A program made the translations under genes and the position numbers. Under the pieces are notes generated by a model. That model was not told where the DNA came from and ran no database searches. It worked only from the letters and a program-made list of their open reading frames with translations. Shown here piece by piece: positions 1 to 6,631 of a DNA stretch of 27,766 nucleotides; the stretch's first letter is position 1, and each line of letters starts with the position of its first letter. This stretch comes from an uncultured Mogibacterium sp. (GTDB lineage Bacteria > Bacillota_A > Clostridia > Peptostreptococcales > Anaerovoracaceae). The stretch spans positions 1 through 27,766 of the forward strand of contig NZ_CALHTQ010000201.1 of NCBI RefSeq assembly GCF_938039775.1. The letters are read 5' to 3'.

Positions 1-28
1 TGTCATATGCTTTCCTTTCAAACCACAT
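1..28 (-). CDS. 5' end of a leftward CDS (partial), possibly an AAA ATPase
   Basis: Only nine codons are inside the window: ATG at 28-26 reading MWFERKAYD, running off the left edge. The start is well supported by an AGGAGG ribosome binding site a few bases upstream and by a sigma-A type promoter at 54-82. The opening M-[WFL]-x-R-K-x-Y-[DE] resembles, from memory, the N-terminus of AAA ATPases with a DUF4143 C-terminal domain, which often start with a KRxxYxxLLxWK segment. Nine residues cannot establish this, so the family is a guess; the existence of a gene start is much safer. Confidence 0.5.
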
Positions 29-53
29 AATACTACCTCCTTCGTATACACAT

Positions 54-82
54 GTTATAGCACACAGTGTCCGTTTATTCAA
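54..82 (-). promoter_or_regulatory. Sigma-A type promoter of the leftward edge gene
   Basis: On the minus strand a -35 TTGAAT (77-82) and a -10 TATAAC (54-59) are separated by exactly 17 bp, about 25 bp ahead of the ATG at 28. The -35 hexamer sits inside the first unit of a short tandem repeat. Confidence 0.6.
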
Positions 83-162
83 CGTTTGCTTGCCAGTATT
101 TATGCGTTTATTCAATACTTATTTTTTAGTATTTGTGCGTTTTTTCAATGTTTTTATCATTC
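72..162. repeat. 33-bp degenerate tandem repeat, about 2.7 copies
   Basis: Units begin at 72, 105 and 138, each opening with CGTTTATTCAA or CGTTTTTTCAA; units 1 and 2 match at 24 of 33 positions by eye, including a shared AGTATTTRTG end. Read on the minus strand each unit ends in TTGAAWAAACG, so the promoter's -35 element is present about three times at 33-bp (three helical turn) spacing. It may be a regulator binding array or the result of local duplication. Confidence 0.5.
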
Positions 163-533
163 TATCTATTCATTTGTTCAGTTTTTCATTGGTAAATCAT
201 ATTTTTAAAGTTATCCCCTCTAACTTAAGTTGCGGACACAAAACCCATACATTATCAACCATGTTCGCTTTTTTGACTGTTTTCAGTATAAAGTGTCAAG
301 CAAAATGCCAGAAACAAATTAACCTATATAACTCAAGAGAAGGCAACCCAATGCCCTAGCTTCTCTTAACATGCGTAATCAAATTTAATATATTAGACTA
401 AAGGCGCATCCCCCACTCAAAGTTTCACATACTCATTTGATAGTTTATCAATTACCGTCGTTTTAATTGCATGTGTGTTTATTTTACTATACCGTAAATA
501 CATGGTTGGCATAAAATTAGCACTAACGATATA
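163..533. other. AT-rich intergenic region with no recognised gene
   Basis: No frame here shows a ribosome binding site plus a recognisable protein. A hairpin with 8-bp arms AAGAGAAG/CTTCTCTT lies at 335-342 and 360-367 but lacks a convincing T-run on either strand; it could be the distal end of the minus-strand ABC operon transcript. Together with the tandem repeat the gene-free stretch is about 500 bp, long for this compact window. Confidence 0.5.
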
Positions 534-1268
534 TCAATGCAAATCATCAAATTCAACCATTTTTAAAAAACTAGATAGATTTTCATTTGCTGTATTACAA
601 AATATTTCATCACATGTTCCGTCTTCTTCAATAATCCCATTATTCAAAAAAAGCACCCTTGTAGCAAAGTGACGAATTGCATTGATTTGATGTGTAACAA
701 TTAACATTGTTTGCCCTTCTAAAGCAAGTTCATTAATCGTACTAAATACCTCATGTGCCAATTCGGGATCCAGTGAAGATGTTGGTTCATCAAAAATAAT
801 GATCTTGGGATCCATTGCAAGGGCTCTTGCAATAGCAAGTCTTTGCTTTTGTCCGCCAGAAAGTGTAGATGGATACTGATTTATATAATCTATTAGTCTT
901 ACCCTTTCTAAAAGCTTTTTTGCCCTTTTTTCTGCATCAGTAACTGAGTACTTCATAACAACCTGAAGAGGTTGAGTTATATTTTCTAAAACAGTGTAGT
1001 GTGGAAATAAGTTGTAATTTTGAAAAACCATTCCTAGTATTCCACTTAGAGATTTATAATCACTATTCTTTTTTCCACATATATTTATTGAACCATTTTG
1101 ATATGGTTCAAGGTTTGCAATGCATCTTACTAAAGTGCTTTTTCCAGAACCACTAGCACCAATAATTGCAATTACCTCACCCCTATTTACAGTTAGATTG
1201 ATGCCTTTTAAAACAGCCTTTTCATTGTATGATTTTCTCAATCCGTTTATATCAATTAAATTTCCCAT
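534..1268 (-). CDS. Polar amino-acid ABC importer, ATP-binding subunit
   Basis: This 244-residue ATPase energises uptake by the adjacent permease and lipoprotein. All NBD motifs are present: Walker A GASGSGKST at 37-45, Q-loop Gln83, signature LSGGQKQR at 136-143, Walker B IIIFDEP at 156-162 and switch His193. Length and sequence fit the GlnQ/HisP/ArtP class. The start is set by a GAGGAGG ribosome binding site located inside the 3' end of the permease gene, and the two frames overlap by 13 bp, implying translational coupling. It is the last gene of a four-gene operon whose first gene is a TudS-like protein. The amino acid or other small solute transported cannot be read from the ATPase. Confidence 0.93.
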   Translation of the reverse strand: MGNLIDINGLRKSYNEKAVLKGINLTVNRGEVIAIIGASGSGKSTLVRCIANLEPYQNGSINICGKKNSDYKSLSGILGMVFQNYNLFPHYTVLENITQPLQVVMKYSVTDAEKRAKKLLERVRLIDYINQYPSTLSGGQKQRLAIARALAMDPKIIIFDEPTSSLDPELAHEVFSTINELALEGQTMLIVTHQINAIRHFATRVLFLNNGIIEEDGTCDEIFCNTANENLSSFLKMVEFDDLH

Positions 1269-1921
1269 CTTGATGACCTCCTCTCAAGCCATTTTGCGAA
1301 GAAGGTAACCGTATATGTTAAAATAAAATATATGATACCGAGCATTATATATATTTCGAATGGATGATATGTTCTAGCATAAACCTGATTACCTAATTTC
1401 GTAATTTCTACGACTGGCAAAACTGACACTAGTGATGTTTCCTTTACTATTGCTGAAAACCCATTCATAAGAGAAGGTATTGCAACTCTTATTGCTTGTG
1501 GCAGTATTATATAAAAAGTTCTTTGTATCGGAGTGTATCCTAGTATATATGCAGCCTCATATTGACCTCTATCTACAGCTAGTATAGATGCTCGAATATT
1601 CTCCGATAAATACGAACCACTATTAAGTCCCATTGTTATGACAGCCGCCTTAATAGGTCCAATGTGAAATCCTAGTCCTGGTAGACCATAGTATACAAAA
1701 AATAATTGAACTAGCAATGGAGTCCCACGAAAAACTTCTACGTAAGTAGAGAGTATTACAGAAATTATCTTTGGTAGCTTTCTACTTCTTAAACTACCAA
1801 CTATTATTGCTATAGCCAAAGCTAAAATAAAACCTGCCAGACCAATCCCGATAGTAATCCCGAGAGCGGCTGGCAGTAGTTTTCTAAATGGCCATAGTAC
1901 CGAAAAATCTAGATTCGTCAC
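1256..1921 (-). CDS. Polar amino-acid ABC importer, permease subunit
   Basis: A 221-residue integral membrane protein of the HisMQ/GlnP permease family, expected to dimerise and form the translocation pore. Hydrophobic spans lie at roughly 17-41, 53-79, 87-103 and 190-208. The cytoplasmic EAA loop that contacts the ATPase is clear: EAA at 122-124, Gly128 and Leu-Pro at 140-141. Translation starts at GTG (1921-1919) behind an AAAGG ribosome binding site. It begins 22 bp after the lipoprotein gene and overlaps the ATPase gene. As there is only one permease gene the pore is probably a homodimer, as in many Gram-positive polar amino-acid importers. Confidence 0.92.
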   Translation of the reverse strand: MTNLDFSVLWPFRKLLPAALGITIGIGLAGFILALAIAIIVGSLRSRKLPKIISVILSTYVEVFRGTPLLVQLFFVYYGLPGLGFHIGPIKAAVITMGLNSGSYLSENIRASILAVDRGQYEAAYILGYTPIQRTFYIILPQAIRVAIPSLMNGFSAIVKETSLVSVLPVVEITKLGNQVYARTYHPFEIYIMLGIIYFILTYTVTFFAKWLERRSSRWEI

Positions 1922-1943
1922 TATTTTCGCCTTTCTTTATTAT

Positions 1944-2738
1944 CTATTCAGCAGCAAACCACTTGTTATAGATTTTATTGTACGTACCGTTTTCTTTTAT
2001 CGTTTTCAATGCTTTGTTAAACTCTTTTGTTAAAGAATCATTTCCTTTTGGAAAAACTGCAGCAATTTTAATAGTTTGAACTGGATCATCAACAATAATT
2101 AACTTTGAATTAGTCTTTGCTTTTTCTTTTGCCCATGATTTTTCAACAACCATTGCATCAATATTTCCATTTAACATATCTGCTAGAGCTTCAGAATGTC
2201 TATTATATGTAGCGGATTTTCCAATTTTTATTTTTTGCTCTTCTAAGCTTTTTACAGCATTTTCAGAAGCACTACCCGCGTGACTTCCAACAATTTTTCC
2301 AGATAAATCTTTTTTTGACTTTATATCCTTATTAGTCGTGAGTATAACTTCATCAAGATTAAAGTATGAATTAGATATATTAACCTTACCTCCGGACTCT
2401 TTTGCTTCTTCGGGAGACATGCCCGACATAATAACATCAAAATCCCCACTTGATAGACCAGAAATCAGTCCCTCCCATGGAGTGTTCACTAATTCAACTT
2501 TTACCCCCATCTCTTTACCAATTGCTTCAGCCAGATCGGCGTCAAACCCCTCAATTGCACCTGAGTTATTAATACTCTCGAACGGAGGGTATTCCGGACA
2601 CATTCCAACTTTTAATACTCCTGCCTTTTTTATATTCTTTAGGGATGAATCTTCTGTGTTTTTTTTATTTCCACACGACGTCATTAAAAGCATTGCGACC
2701 ATAATCACTGCAACAGTTATAAATGTTTTCTTTTTCAT
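1944..2738 (-). CDS. Extracellular solute-binding lipoprotein of amino-acid ABC importer
   Basis: The chosen start gives 264 residues beginning MKKKTF, behind an AAAGGAAA ribosome binding site; an in-frame ATG five codons upstream (2753) overlaps the preceding stop codon and has no good site. The N-terminus is a signal peptide with a hydrophobic core and a lipobox ending in Cys22 (MTSC), so the mature protein should be a lipid-anchored receptor. The body is a family 3 bacterial extracellular solute-binding domain: the segments LKVGMCPEYPPFE, GFDADLAEAIGKEMG and WEGLISGL are typical. It delivers a small, probably amino-acid-like ligand to the permease encoded next. Ligand identity is unknown; placement behind a TudS-like gene suggests a sulfur-containing compound, which is inference. 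Confidence 0.93.
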   Translation of the reverse strand: MKKKTFITVAVIMVAMLLMTSCGNKKNTEDSSLKNIKKAGVLKVGMCPEYPPFESINNSGAIEGFDADLAEAIGKEMGVKVELVNTPWEGLISGLSSGDFDVIMSGMSPEEAKESGGKVNISNSYFNLDEVILTTNKDIKSKKDLSGKIVGSHAGSASENAVKSLEEQKIKIGKSATYNRHSEALADMLNGNIDAMVVEKSWAKEKAKTNSKLIIVDDPVQTIKIAAVFPKGNDSLTKEFNKALKTIKENGTYNKIYNKWFAAE

Positions 2739-2752
2739 AGCTTTTCCTTTCA

Positions 2753-3313
2753 TTAGATATTTTCTTGTCTCTGCTTTAATACCTGTATTAGATCTTCATA
2801 TAAGGGCTCTCTTTCATCAATTCCATAAAACAATGTGGAGATTCCATTCTCTTTTAACATATTCTCAAATACTTCCATCATTACACCTTTTCCATTAGCA
2901 GTATGAAGTGTGTCAATTTTAGCTTTATAATTGTTTTCTGAATTGAATTCACCAAACCAGTTTCCTTTAGATACGAAATTAATGCCACAAGTAGGACTAC
3001 CATCTACACCAATAACCATCTCTATTGAATATCCATGCTCTTTGTAATCCTTTAACTGCAGTACAATGGGATGAAGTAATTTTTGACACTGTTCGCGAAA
3101 TGCAGGAAAGTTACATTGCTCATAAACAACCCCCCATCTTTTAGATCCAAACATCGCCATTTCTATGCAGGGCAGCTGGATAATCCCATATCCTAATTCA
3201 ATAAGTTTGCAGATGATAGATGATCCTCCCATTTCTTTTGCAAGGGGCTCTACCTTTGCATTTACATTTAATAAACAGTGTGCAACTATCACAATCCTTC
3301 TTGTACGCTTCAT
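2753..3313 (-). CDS. TudS-related (DUF523-like) putative desulfidase
   Basis: A 186-residue soluble protein that I assign to the TudS/DUF523-related group, close to the variant called CD3072-family putative desulfidase. TudS proteins use a [4Fe-4S] cluster held by three cysteines to remove sulfur from thiouracil-type substrates. Matching features here are the N-terminal IVIVAHCLLN (Cys13), QLPCIEM (Cys49) and GVDGSPTCG (Cys109), three cysteines at the spacing expected for the cluster; Cys35, Cys67 and Cys76 are additional. An AAAGG site precedes the ATG. It is the first gene of the operon and its stop touches the lipoprotein gene, so it is probably made together with the ABC importer. The family call rests on motif memory; activity and substrate are not shown. 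Confidence 0.7.
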   Translation of the reverse strand: MKRTRRIVIVAHCLLNVNAKVEPLAKEMGGSSIICKLIELGYGIIQLPCIEMAMFGSKRWGVVYEQCNFPAFREQCQKLLHPIVLQLKDYKEHGYSIEMVIGVDGSPTCGINFVSKGNWFGEFNSENNYKAKIDTLHTANGKGVMMEVFENMLKENGISTLFYGIDEREPLYEDLIQVLKQRQENI

Positions 3314-3360
3314 TACTTACCTTTGTGTTCCATGGAATTGACTTATTTTGAGACACCTAT

Positions 3361-3389
3361 ATATAAATATGTTAAGTTAATTCTATCAA
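3361..3389 (-). promoter_or_regulatory. Likely promoter of desulfidase-ABC operon
   Basis: On the minus strand TTGATA (3384-3389) and TTATAT (3361-3366, with TATATA one base further downstream) are separated by 17 bp, about 48 bp ahead of the ATG at 3313. No riboswitch-like fold was recognised in the short leader. Confidence 0.45.
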
Positions 3390-3462
3390 TGACAATAATT
3401 AAACAGAAATTGTTATGGTCAATATCTCGCTTCTTAATATAGTTTTTTTAAATATTTCTTTA

Positions 3463-3490
3463 TAAAAAATGACTAGGTATATACCTAGTC
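3463..3490 (-). terminator. Terminator downstream of ssrA, with perfect palindrome
   Basis: GACTAGGTATATACCTAGTC at 3471-3490 is a perfect 20-bp palindrome, able to form an 8-bp stem with an ATAT loop. On the minus strand it is followed by CATTTTTTAT, a proper T-run, so it fits a Rho-independent terminator ending transcription from ssrA before the next promoter. As duplex DNA it could also be a dimeric protein's binding site. Confidence 0.6.
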
Positions 3491-3542
3491 TTACAGATTT
3501 ACGCAATTGGCAATTGTCAAACCATTGATGTTTTCCCATGCG

Positions 3543-3573
3543 AAAGGGATTGGACAAACTGCCCAATCCCTTT
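3543..3573 (-). terminator. Hairpin immediately after tmRNA 3' end
   Basis: An 11-bp perfect stem, AAAGGGATTGG (3543-3553) with CCAATCCCTTT (3563-3573), begins six bases beyond the CCA end of tmRNA. The minus-strand continuation is CGCATGGG and lacks a T-run, so it is either a weak terminator or a 3' trailer hairpin guiding processing of the tmRNA precursor; the U-tailed hairpin about 80 bp further on may be the actual stop. Confidence 0.55.
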
Positions 3574-3579
3574 ACATAT

Positions 3580-3931
3580 TGGTGGAGGCGGTGGGATTTG
3601 AACCCACGTCCAAGAGCATTTCCGAAGGACTTTCTCCGAGCGCAGCTGATACTTTAAAATTCGCTCATGTGGCGTCACGTCAGCAGACTACACAATCACT
3701 ATCCCGTTGTTCCCTTACGCTACCGGGAGCTCACGCAAGGTTTTCCTGCATAATCGACGCCAGATCCGTTACCTGCAGGTGAATACCGGTTGACGCGCGG
3801 TGCTGAACTAAGCAGCTAGTGCGAAATTGTTATTCTGTTTAGCGTTTGAATTTAACCGCCGCTTTTTACGTGGCTCGGCTCCACGGCTCGCTTATCCTTG
3901 TTCCACACTCCTGTCGAAACCTGACGCCCCC
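3580..3931 (-). ncRNA. ssrA: tmRNA (transfer-messenger RNA)
   Basis: The 352-nt RNA rescues stalled ribosomes and adds a proteolysis tag. The 5' end GGGGGCG pairs with CGCCTCC near the 3' end to form the 7-bp acceptor stem, followed by discriminator A and an encoded CCA. The 3' tRNA-like part carries GTGGGTTCAAATCCCAC (T arm) and the 5' part the conserved GTTTCGACAGGAG. The tag reading frame is at 3843-3808: GCT AAA CAG AAT AAC AAT TTC GCA CTA GCT GCT TAG, encoding AKQNNNFALAA; the ALAA end is the usual ClpXP signal. The resume codon is inferred as GCT because it begins an A-initial tag; it is not proved. smpB lies just upstream on the same strand. Confidence 0.96.
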
Positions 3932-4014
3932 ATGGCTTATACAGATTCCAAGTATGGCATTTGTATTGTATTTATTTGATTTTAGATTAGCATTTTGTTA
4001 TAACCATAATCTCA

Positions 4015-4482
4015 CTACTTGCGAAGGCTATCCTTGATAGCCCTATCCATCTTGCGATTAGCCTCCTTCTTGGCGATAGACTCACGCTTGTCGTAATTCT
4101 TCTTGCCTCGGCAGAGACCGATCTCTACTTTGCAGTAACCTGCTTCATTTATATATACATTGAGAGGAATGAGTGTCAGACCGTCTGTCTTAATCTGGCC
4201 TGCCAGCTTGAAAATCTCACGCTTATGCATCAGCAGCTTGCGTTCGCGAAGTGGCTCTACGTTGAAACGGTTACCCTGCTCATACGGTGAGATGTGCATG
4301 CCTAGGATGGTAATTTCGCCGTTATAGATGTGCGCATAGCTCTCCTTGATGCTAACGCGGCCAGCACGAACAGACTTAATCTCGGTACCTGTGAGTGCGA
4401 TACCCGCCTCGTAGGTCTCCTCGACAAAGTAATCATGCCTTGCCTTTTTATTATTAGCTACTACCTTCCTGCTTCTTGCCAT
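4015..4482 (-). CDS. smpB: SsrA-binding protein SmpB
   Basis: SmpB binds the tRNA-like domain of tmRNA and occupies the decoding centre of stalled ribosomes. The 155-residue length is normal. Family hallmarks are the N-terminal [18 protein letters not shown], the [21 protein letters not shown] strand region, the [13 protein letters not shown] segment and the basic C-terminal tail [18 protein letters not shown] that becomes helical in the mRNA channel. AGAGGAAGG precedes the ATG. The gene sits 22 bp after lepB and is followed 83 bp later by ssrA, its RNA partner, in the same direction, so protein and RNA may share transcription as well as function. Confidence 0.97.
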   Translation of the reverse strand: MARSRKVVANNKKARHDYFVEETYEAGIALTGTEIKSVRAGRVSIKESYAHIYNGEITILGMHISPYEQGNRFNVEPLRERKLLMHKREIFKLAGQIKTDGLTLIPLNVYINEAGYCKVEIGLCRGKKNYDKRESIAKKEANRKMDRAIKDSLRK

Positions 4483-4504
4483 GCCTTCCTCTTATAGTTT
4501 TTTA

Positions 4505-5029
4505 TTATAGTTTCTTTATCTTGGTAAATGGGAACAGTCTCAAAACAGCCCGTCCCTTAATCGCATCTTTCTTGATGCAGCCAACCTCGCTATATCTACT
4601 GTCGATGCTGACTACTCTGTTATCTCCCATTACGAAGTACTCGCCTTTTGGTACCTTGAAGTTGTTCACAGAACCCGTTGTATAGCCGTCCTTGAGGTAA
4701 CTTTCATCGTATTCCTTGTCATTTATATAGACCTTACCATCATTGATAGTTATCTTATCGCCAGGGAGTCCAATTACGCGCTTTATCAGGAGCTTATTCT
4801 TGCCATTCTCATCCTGCAGCTCAGACTTAAAGATGACGATGTCACCGCGCTTTGGCTCCTTGTCACCTGAGTAGGCCCTCCTATACATGATGATGTAATC
4901 ATTTGGATTAAGCGTATCCTGCATCGATGTCTGCTTAACAATTGTTGGCCTGACGAACGTTAGAACGACTGCCGCAAGTATAGCAGCTAAAAGAATATCC
5001 TTGATTAAACTCTTTGTAAAATCACTCAT
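4505..5029 (-). CDS. lepB: Signal peptidase I
   Basis: A 174-residue membrane-anchored S26 protease that cleaves signal peptides of exported proteins. One N-terminal membrane span (about 10-26) is followed by box B with nucleophile Ser35 (TSMQDTL), box C RGDIVIFKS, box D with general base Lys83 (LLIKRVIGLPGD) and box E GDNR...SIDSR at 135-145. Its small size is typical of Gram-positive type I peptidases. The start has an AAGGAGG site located within the last codons of the pseudouridine synthase gene, and the two frames overlap by 8 bp (ATGAGTGA), so they are probably translationally coupled. Confidence 0.95.
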   Translation of the reverse strand: MSDFTKSLIKDILLAAILAAVVLTFVRPTIVKQTSMQDTLNPNDYIIMYRRAYSGDKEPKRGDIVIFKSELQDENGKNKLLIKRVIGLPGDKITINDGKVYINDKEYDESYLKDGYTTGSVNNFKVPKGEYFVMGDNRVVSIDSRYSEVGCIKKDAIKGRAVLRLFPFTKIKKL

Positions 5030-6032
5030 TATTAGCGTTCCTCCTTCTAGCAGCTAGCTCTAGTCCGTTTATTATCCTCTCAAATTCCTCTGGTAAATCC
5101 ACATTGATTGACTGCCCCGTAAGCCTCTCCAGCGGTCCTATGCCTTCCCTGAAAGTTATACGGCAGCTGTGTAGAAGCTGGGTATTGAGTCCGAACCTCT
5201 GCTTCAGTCTACGGTTTACATCTGCAGCCCTACCTCTAGCATACTTGACATCTCCTATTACAGGGTGTCCAACTGATGCCATGTGAGCTCTAATCTGATG
5301 TGTTCTACCAGTCACAAGTCTAATCTCAACTAGCGTAAAGTCACCAATCTTGCGCACAGGTCTTGCTATAGTCTCAATTTCGCGGCCTCTCGAATCGCTA
5401 CTATCTAAGATTCTAACAGTATTTGTATTCTGATCCTTAATGAGTCTACCCTTGAGGTCAATCTCTTTATCTAGGTGTCCGTACACGATGGTCATGTAGT
5501 ATTTGTCCACCTTGTCCTCGCGAATCATCTCCCCGAGAGCCTTCAGCGAAGCACTATTCTTGCCGAACAGTACCGCACCTGTAGTGTTTCGATCGAGGCG
5601 ATTTGCAGGGGCTGGTGTAAACACCCGTTCCCTCGGATTATAAGCACCCGTTTCTATCAGGTAGTCCTTAACCTGGTTAGCCAGATGGTTTTTCTTTTCG
5701 TTGCTGTCACCGTGAGTCAGTAGTCCAAACGGCTTGTCGGCAATCAGAATATCATCATCCTCGTAGACGATCTTGAAATTTCGTCTAACCCTTGGCCTCT
5801 TATCATTCCTTGTCGGTGCAATCCATTCCGCAATTAGACCATCGCTGACATAGATAGTCAGAATATCTCCTTCGACGAGCATATAATTGTTGCCCTCACG
5901 CTTGCCATTGATTTTCACATCCTTGCGAATGATCTTGTAAATGGTGCTGAGAGTCGCCTTCGGAAGGTATCTGCGCATGAATTTGTCGAGGCGTCTACCC
6001 GCATCGTTGGAATTTATCTCAATTTGCTTCAT
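5022..6032 (-). CDS. RluA-family large-subunit-type pseudouridine synthase
   Basis: A 336-residue RNA-modifying enzyme that isomerises uridine to pseudouridine. An S4 RNA-binding domain occupies about residues 1-65 (RRLDKFMRRYLP). The catalytic domain contains NRLDRNTTG at 144-152 with catalytic Asp147; the family usually has HRLDRxTSG, so an Asn replaces the first His and Thr replaces Ser. The later RLVTGRTHQIRAHMASVGHPVIGD motif is intact. RluC and RluD cannot be told apart here and no gene symbol is given. The ribosome binding site is weak (AGAAAGCAG), but the initiation context and the upstream extended -10 promoter agree. It heads the rluA-lepB-smpB run. Confidence 0.93.
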   Translation of the reverse strand: MKQIEINSNDAGRRLDKFMRRYLPKATLSTIYKIIRKDVKINGKREGNNYMLVEGDILTIYVSDGLIAEWIAPTRNDKRPRVRRNFKIVYEDDDILIADKPFGLLTHGDSNEKKNHLANQVKDYLIETGAYNPRERVFTPAPANRLDRNTTGAVLFGKNSASLKALGEMIREDKVDKYYMTIVYGHLDKEIDLKGRLIKDQNTNTVRILDSSDSRGREIETIARPVRKIGDFTLVEIRLVTGRTHQIRAHMASVGHPVIGDVKYARGRAADVNRRLKQRFGLNTQLLHSCRITFREGIGPLERLTGQSINVDLPEEFERIINGLELAARRRNANNE

Positions 6033-6066
6033 TTAAATCTGCTTTCTGTATTAAATCGTGCCGTTT

Positions 6067-6095
6067 ATTGTACCATGAAATCGGCTTATTAACAA
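6067..6095 (-). promoter_or_regulatory. Promoter of pseudouridine synthase-lepB-smpB operon
   Basis: On the minus strand TTGTTA (6090-6095), a 17-bp spacer and TACAAT (6067-6072) preceded by TGG, an extended -10. It lies about 35 bp ahead of the start at 6032. Confidence 0.65.
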
Positions 6096-6117
6096 GGCAT
6101 AGAAGCCCTTCTATTGT

Positions 6118-6146
6118 TTGCAATCGTTAGCAAAAGAATGTATAAT
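6118..6146 (+). promoter_or_regulatory. Promoter of MltG-like protein / pncB operon
   Basis: TTGCAA (6118-6123), exact 17-bp spacer and a consensus TATAAT (6141-6146), about 48 bp before the ATG at 6194. It is divergent from the promoter at 6067-6095, with the two -35 elements 22 bp apart. Confidence 0.75.
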
Positions 6147-6193
6147 TCTCTGTAAAGTTGCGTTCGGTGGCGCAGCATGAAGGAGAATTTAGA

Positions 6194-6613
6194 ATGAAAA
6201 ATTTCAAGGATTTATTTCATAACACTAATGACATTGTAATTGCACTTATAATCGTCATGATGGCAGCAGGAGTTATAGTGTGGCGCTTCAACGTAATTAT
6301 GAAATACCCACAGGTTCTTGCAAGTCAATCGAACCGCAAGCAATCTGAGGAAACTCTAAGCTCAGCTTCCACACTTAAGTACGGTAGTGCATTTAAAAAT
6401 GGTGCTCTCAAAAAGGACGTGAGTGTTACGATAAACGGCGGTGGTGAGGCTGATGTATCCGATCTTATCGACAAGAATCTTTTCACAGATTACAAGCAAT
6501 TTACTGCAGATGTGAAGGCTCAGGGACACGATGTGTCAGAAATCGATGCGGGTACTTATTCATTTAAGAAAGGAGCGTCTGTTGAGTCGGTAATTTCAGA
6601 CTTGGTAGGCTAA
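6194..6613 (+). CDS. Small single-pass membrane protein with MltG-like C-terminal segment
   Basis: The chosen start (6194, MKNFKDLF) has an AGGAG site 8 bp upstream; an in-frame ATG at 6158 begins close to the likely transcription start and has no site. The product is 139 residues: a cytoplasmic N-terminus, one membrane span at about 15-33, a Ser/Lys-rich linker, then an outside domain. Its C-terminus, DVSEIDAGTYSFKKGASVESVISDLVG, resembles the AGTYxFxxGxSxxEVI segment preceding the catalytic region of MltG/YceG lytic transglycosylases. No catalytic domain follows, so I infer a cell-wall-associated binding or regulatory role only. It lies 18 bp ahead of pncB and shares its promoter. Confidence 0.75.
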   Translation: MKNFKDLFHNTNDIVIALIIVMMAAGVIVWRFNVIMKYPQVLASQSNRKQSEETLSSASTLKYGSAFKNGALKKDVSVTINGGGEADVSDLIDKNLFTDYKQFTADVKAQGHDVSEIDAGTYSFKKGASVESVISDLVG

Positions 6614-6631
6614 TAATATAGGAGAAAATCA

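Noticed and set aside
230..310. Possible degenerate insertion sequence end
   Set aside because: Segments such as TGTCAAGCAAAATGCC looked transposon-like, but I found no matching inverted terminal repeat, target duplication or transposase fragment.
90..359. 89-codon plus-strand frame in the left intergenic region
   Set aside because: No ribosome binding site, low-complexity Phe-rich product made by T-rich repeats, and it runs across the tandem repeat; not supported as a gene.
3507..3782. Open frame reading VEAVGFEPTSKS on the plus strand
   Set aside because: It lies antisense to the tmRNA; such phrases arise from the complement of the conserved T-arm and 3' end of tRNA-like genes, not from a real protein.
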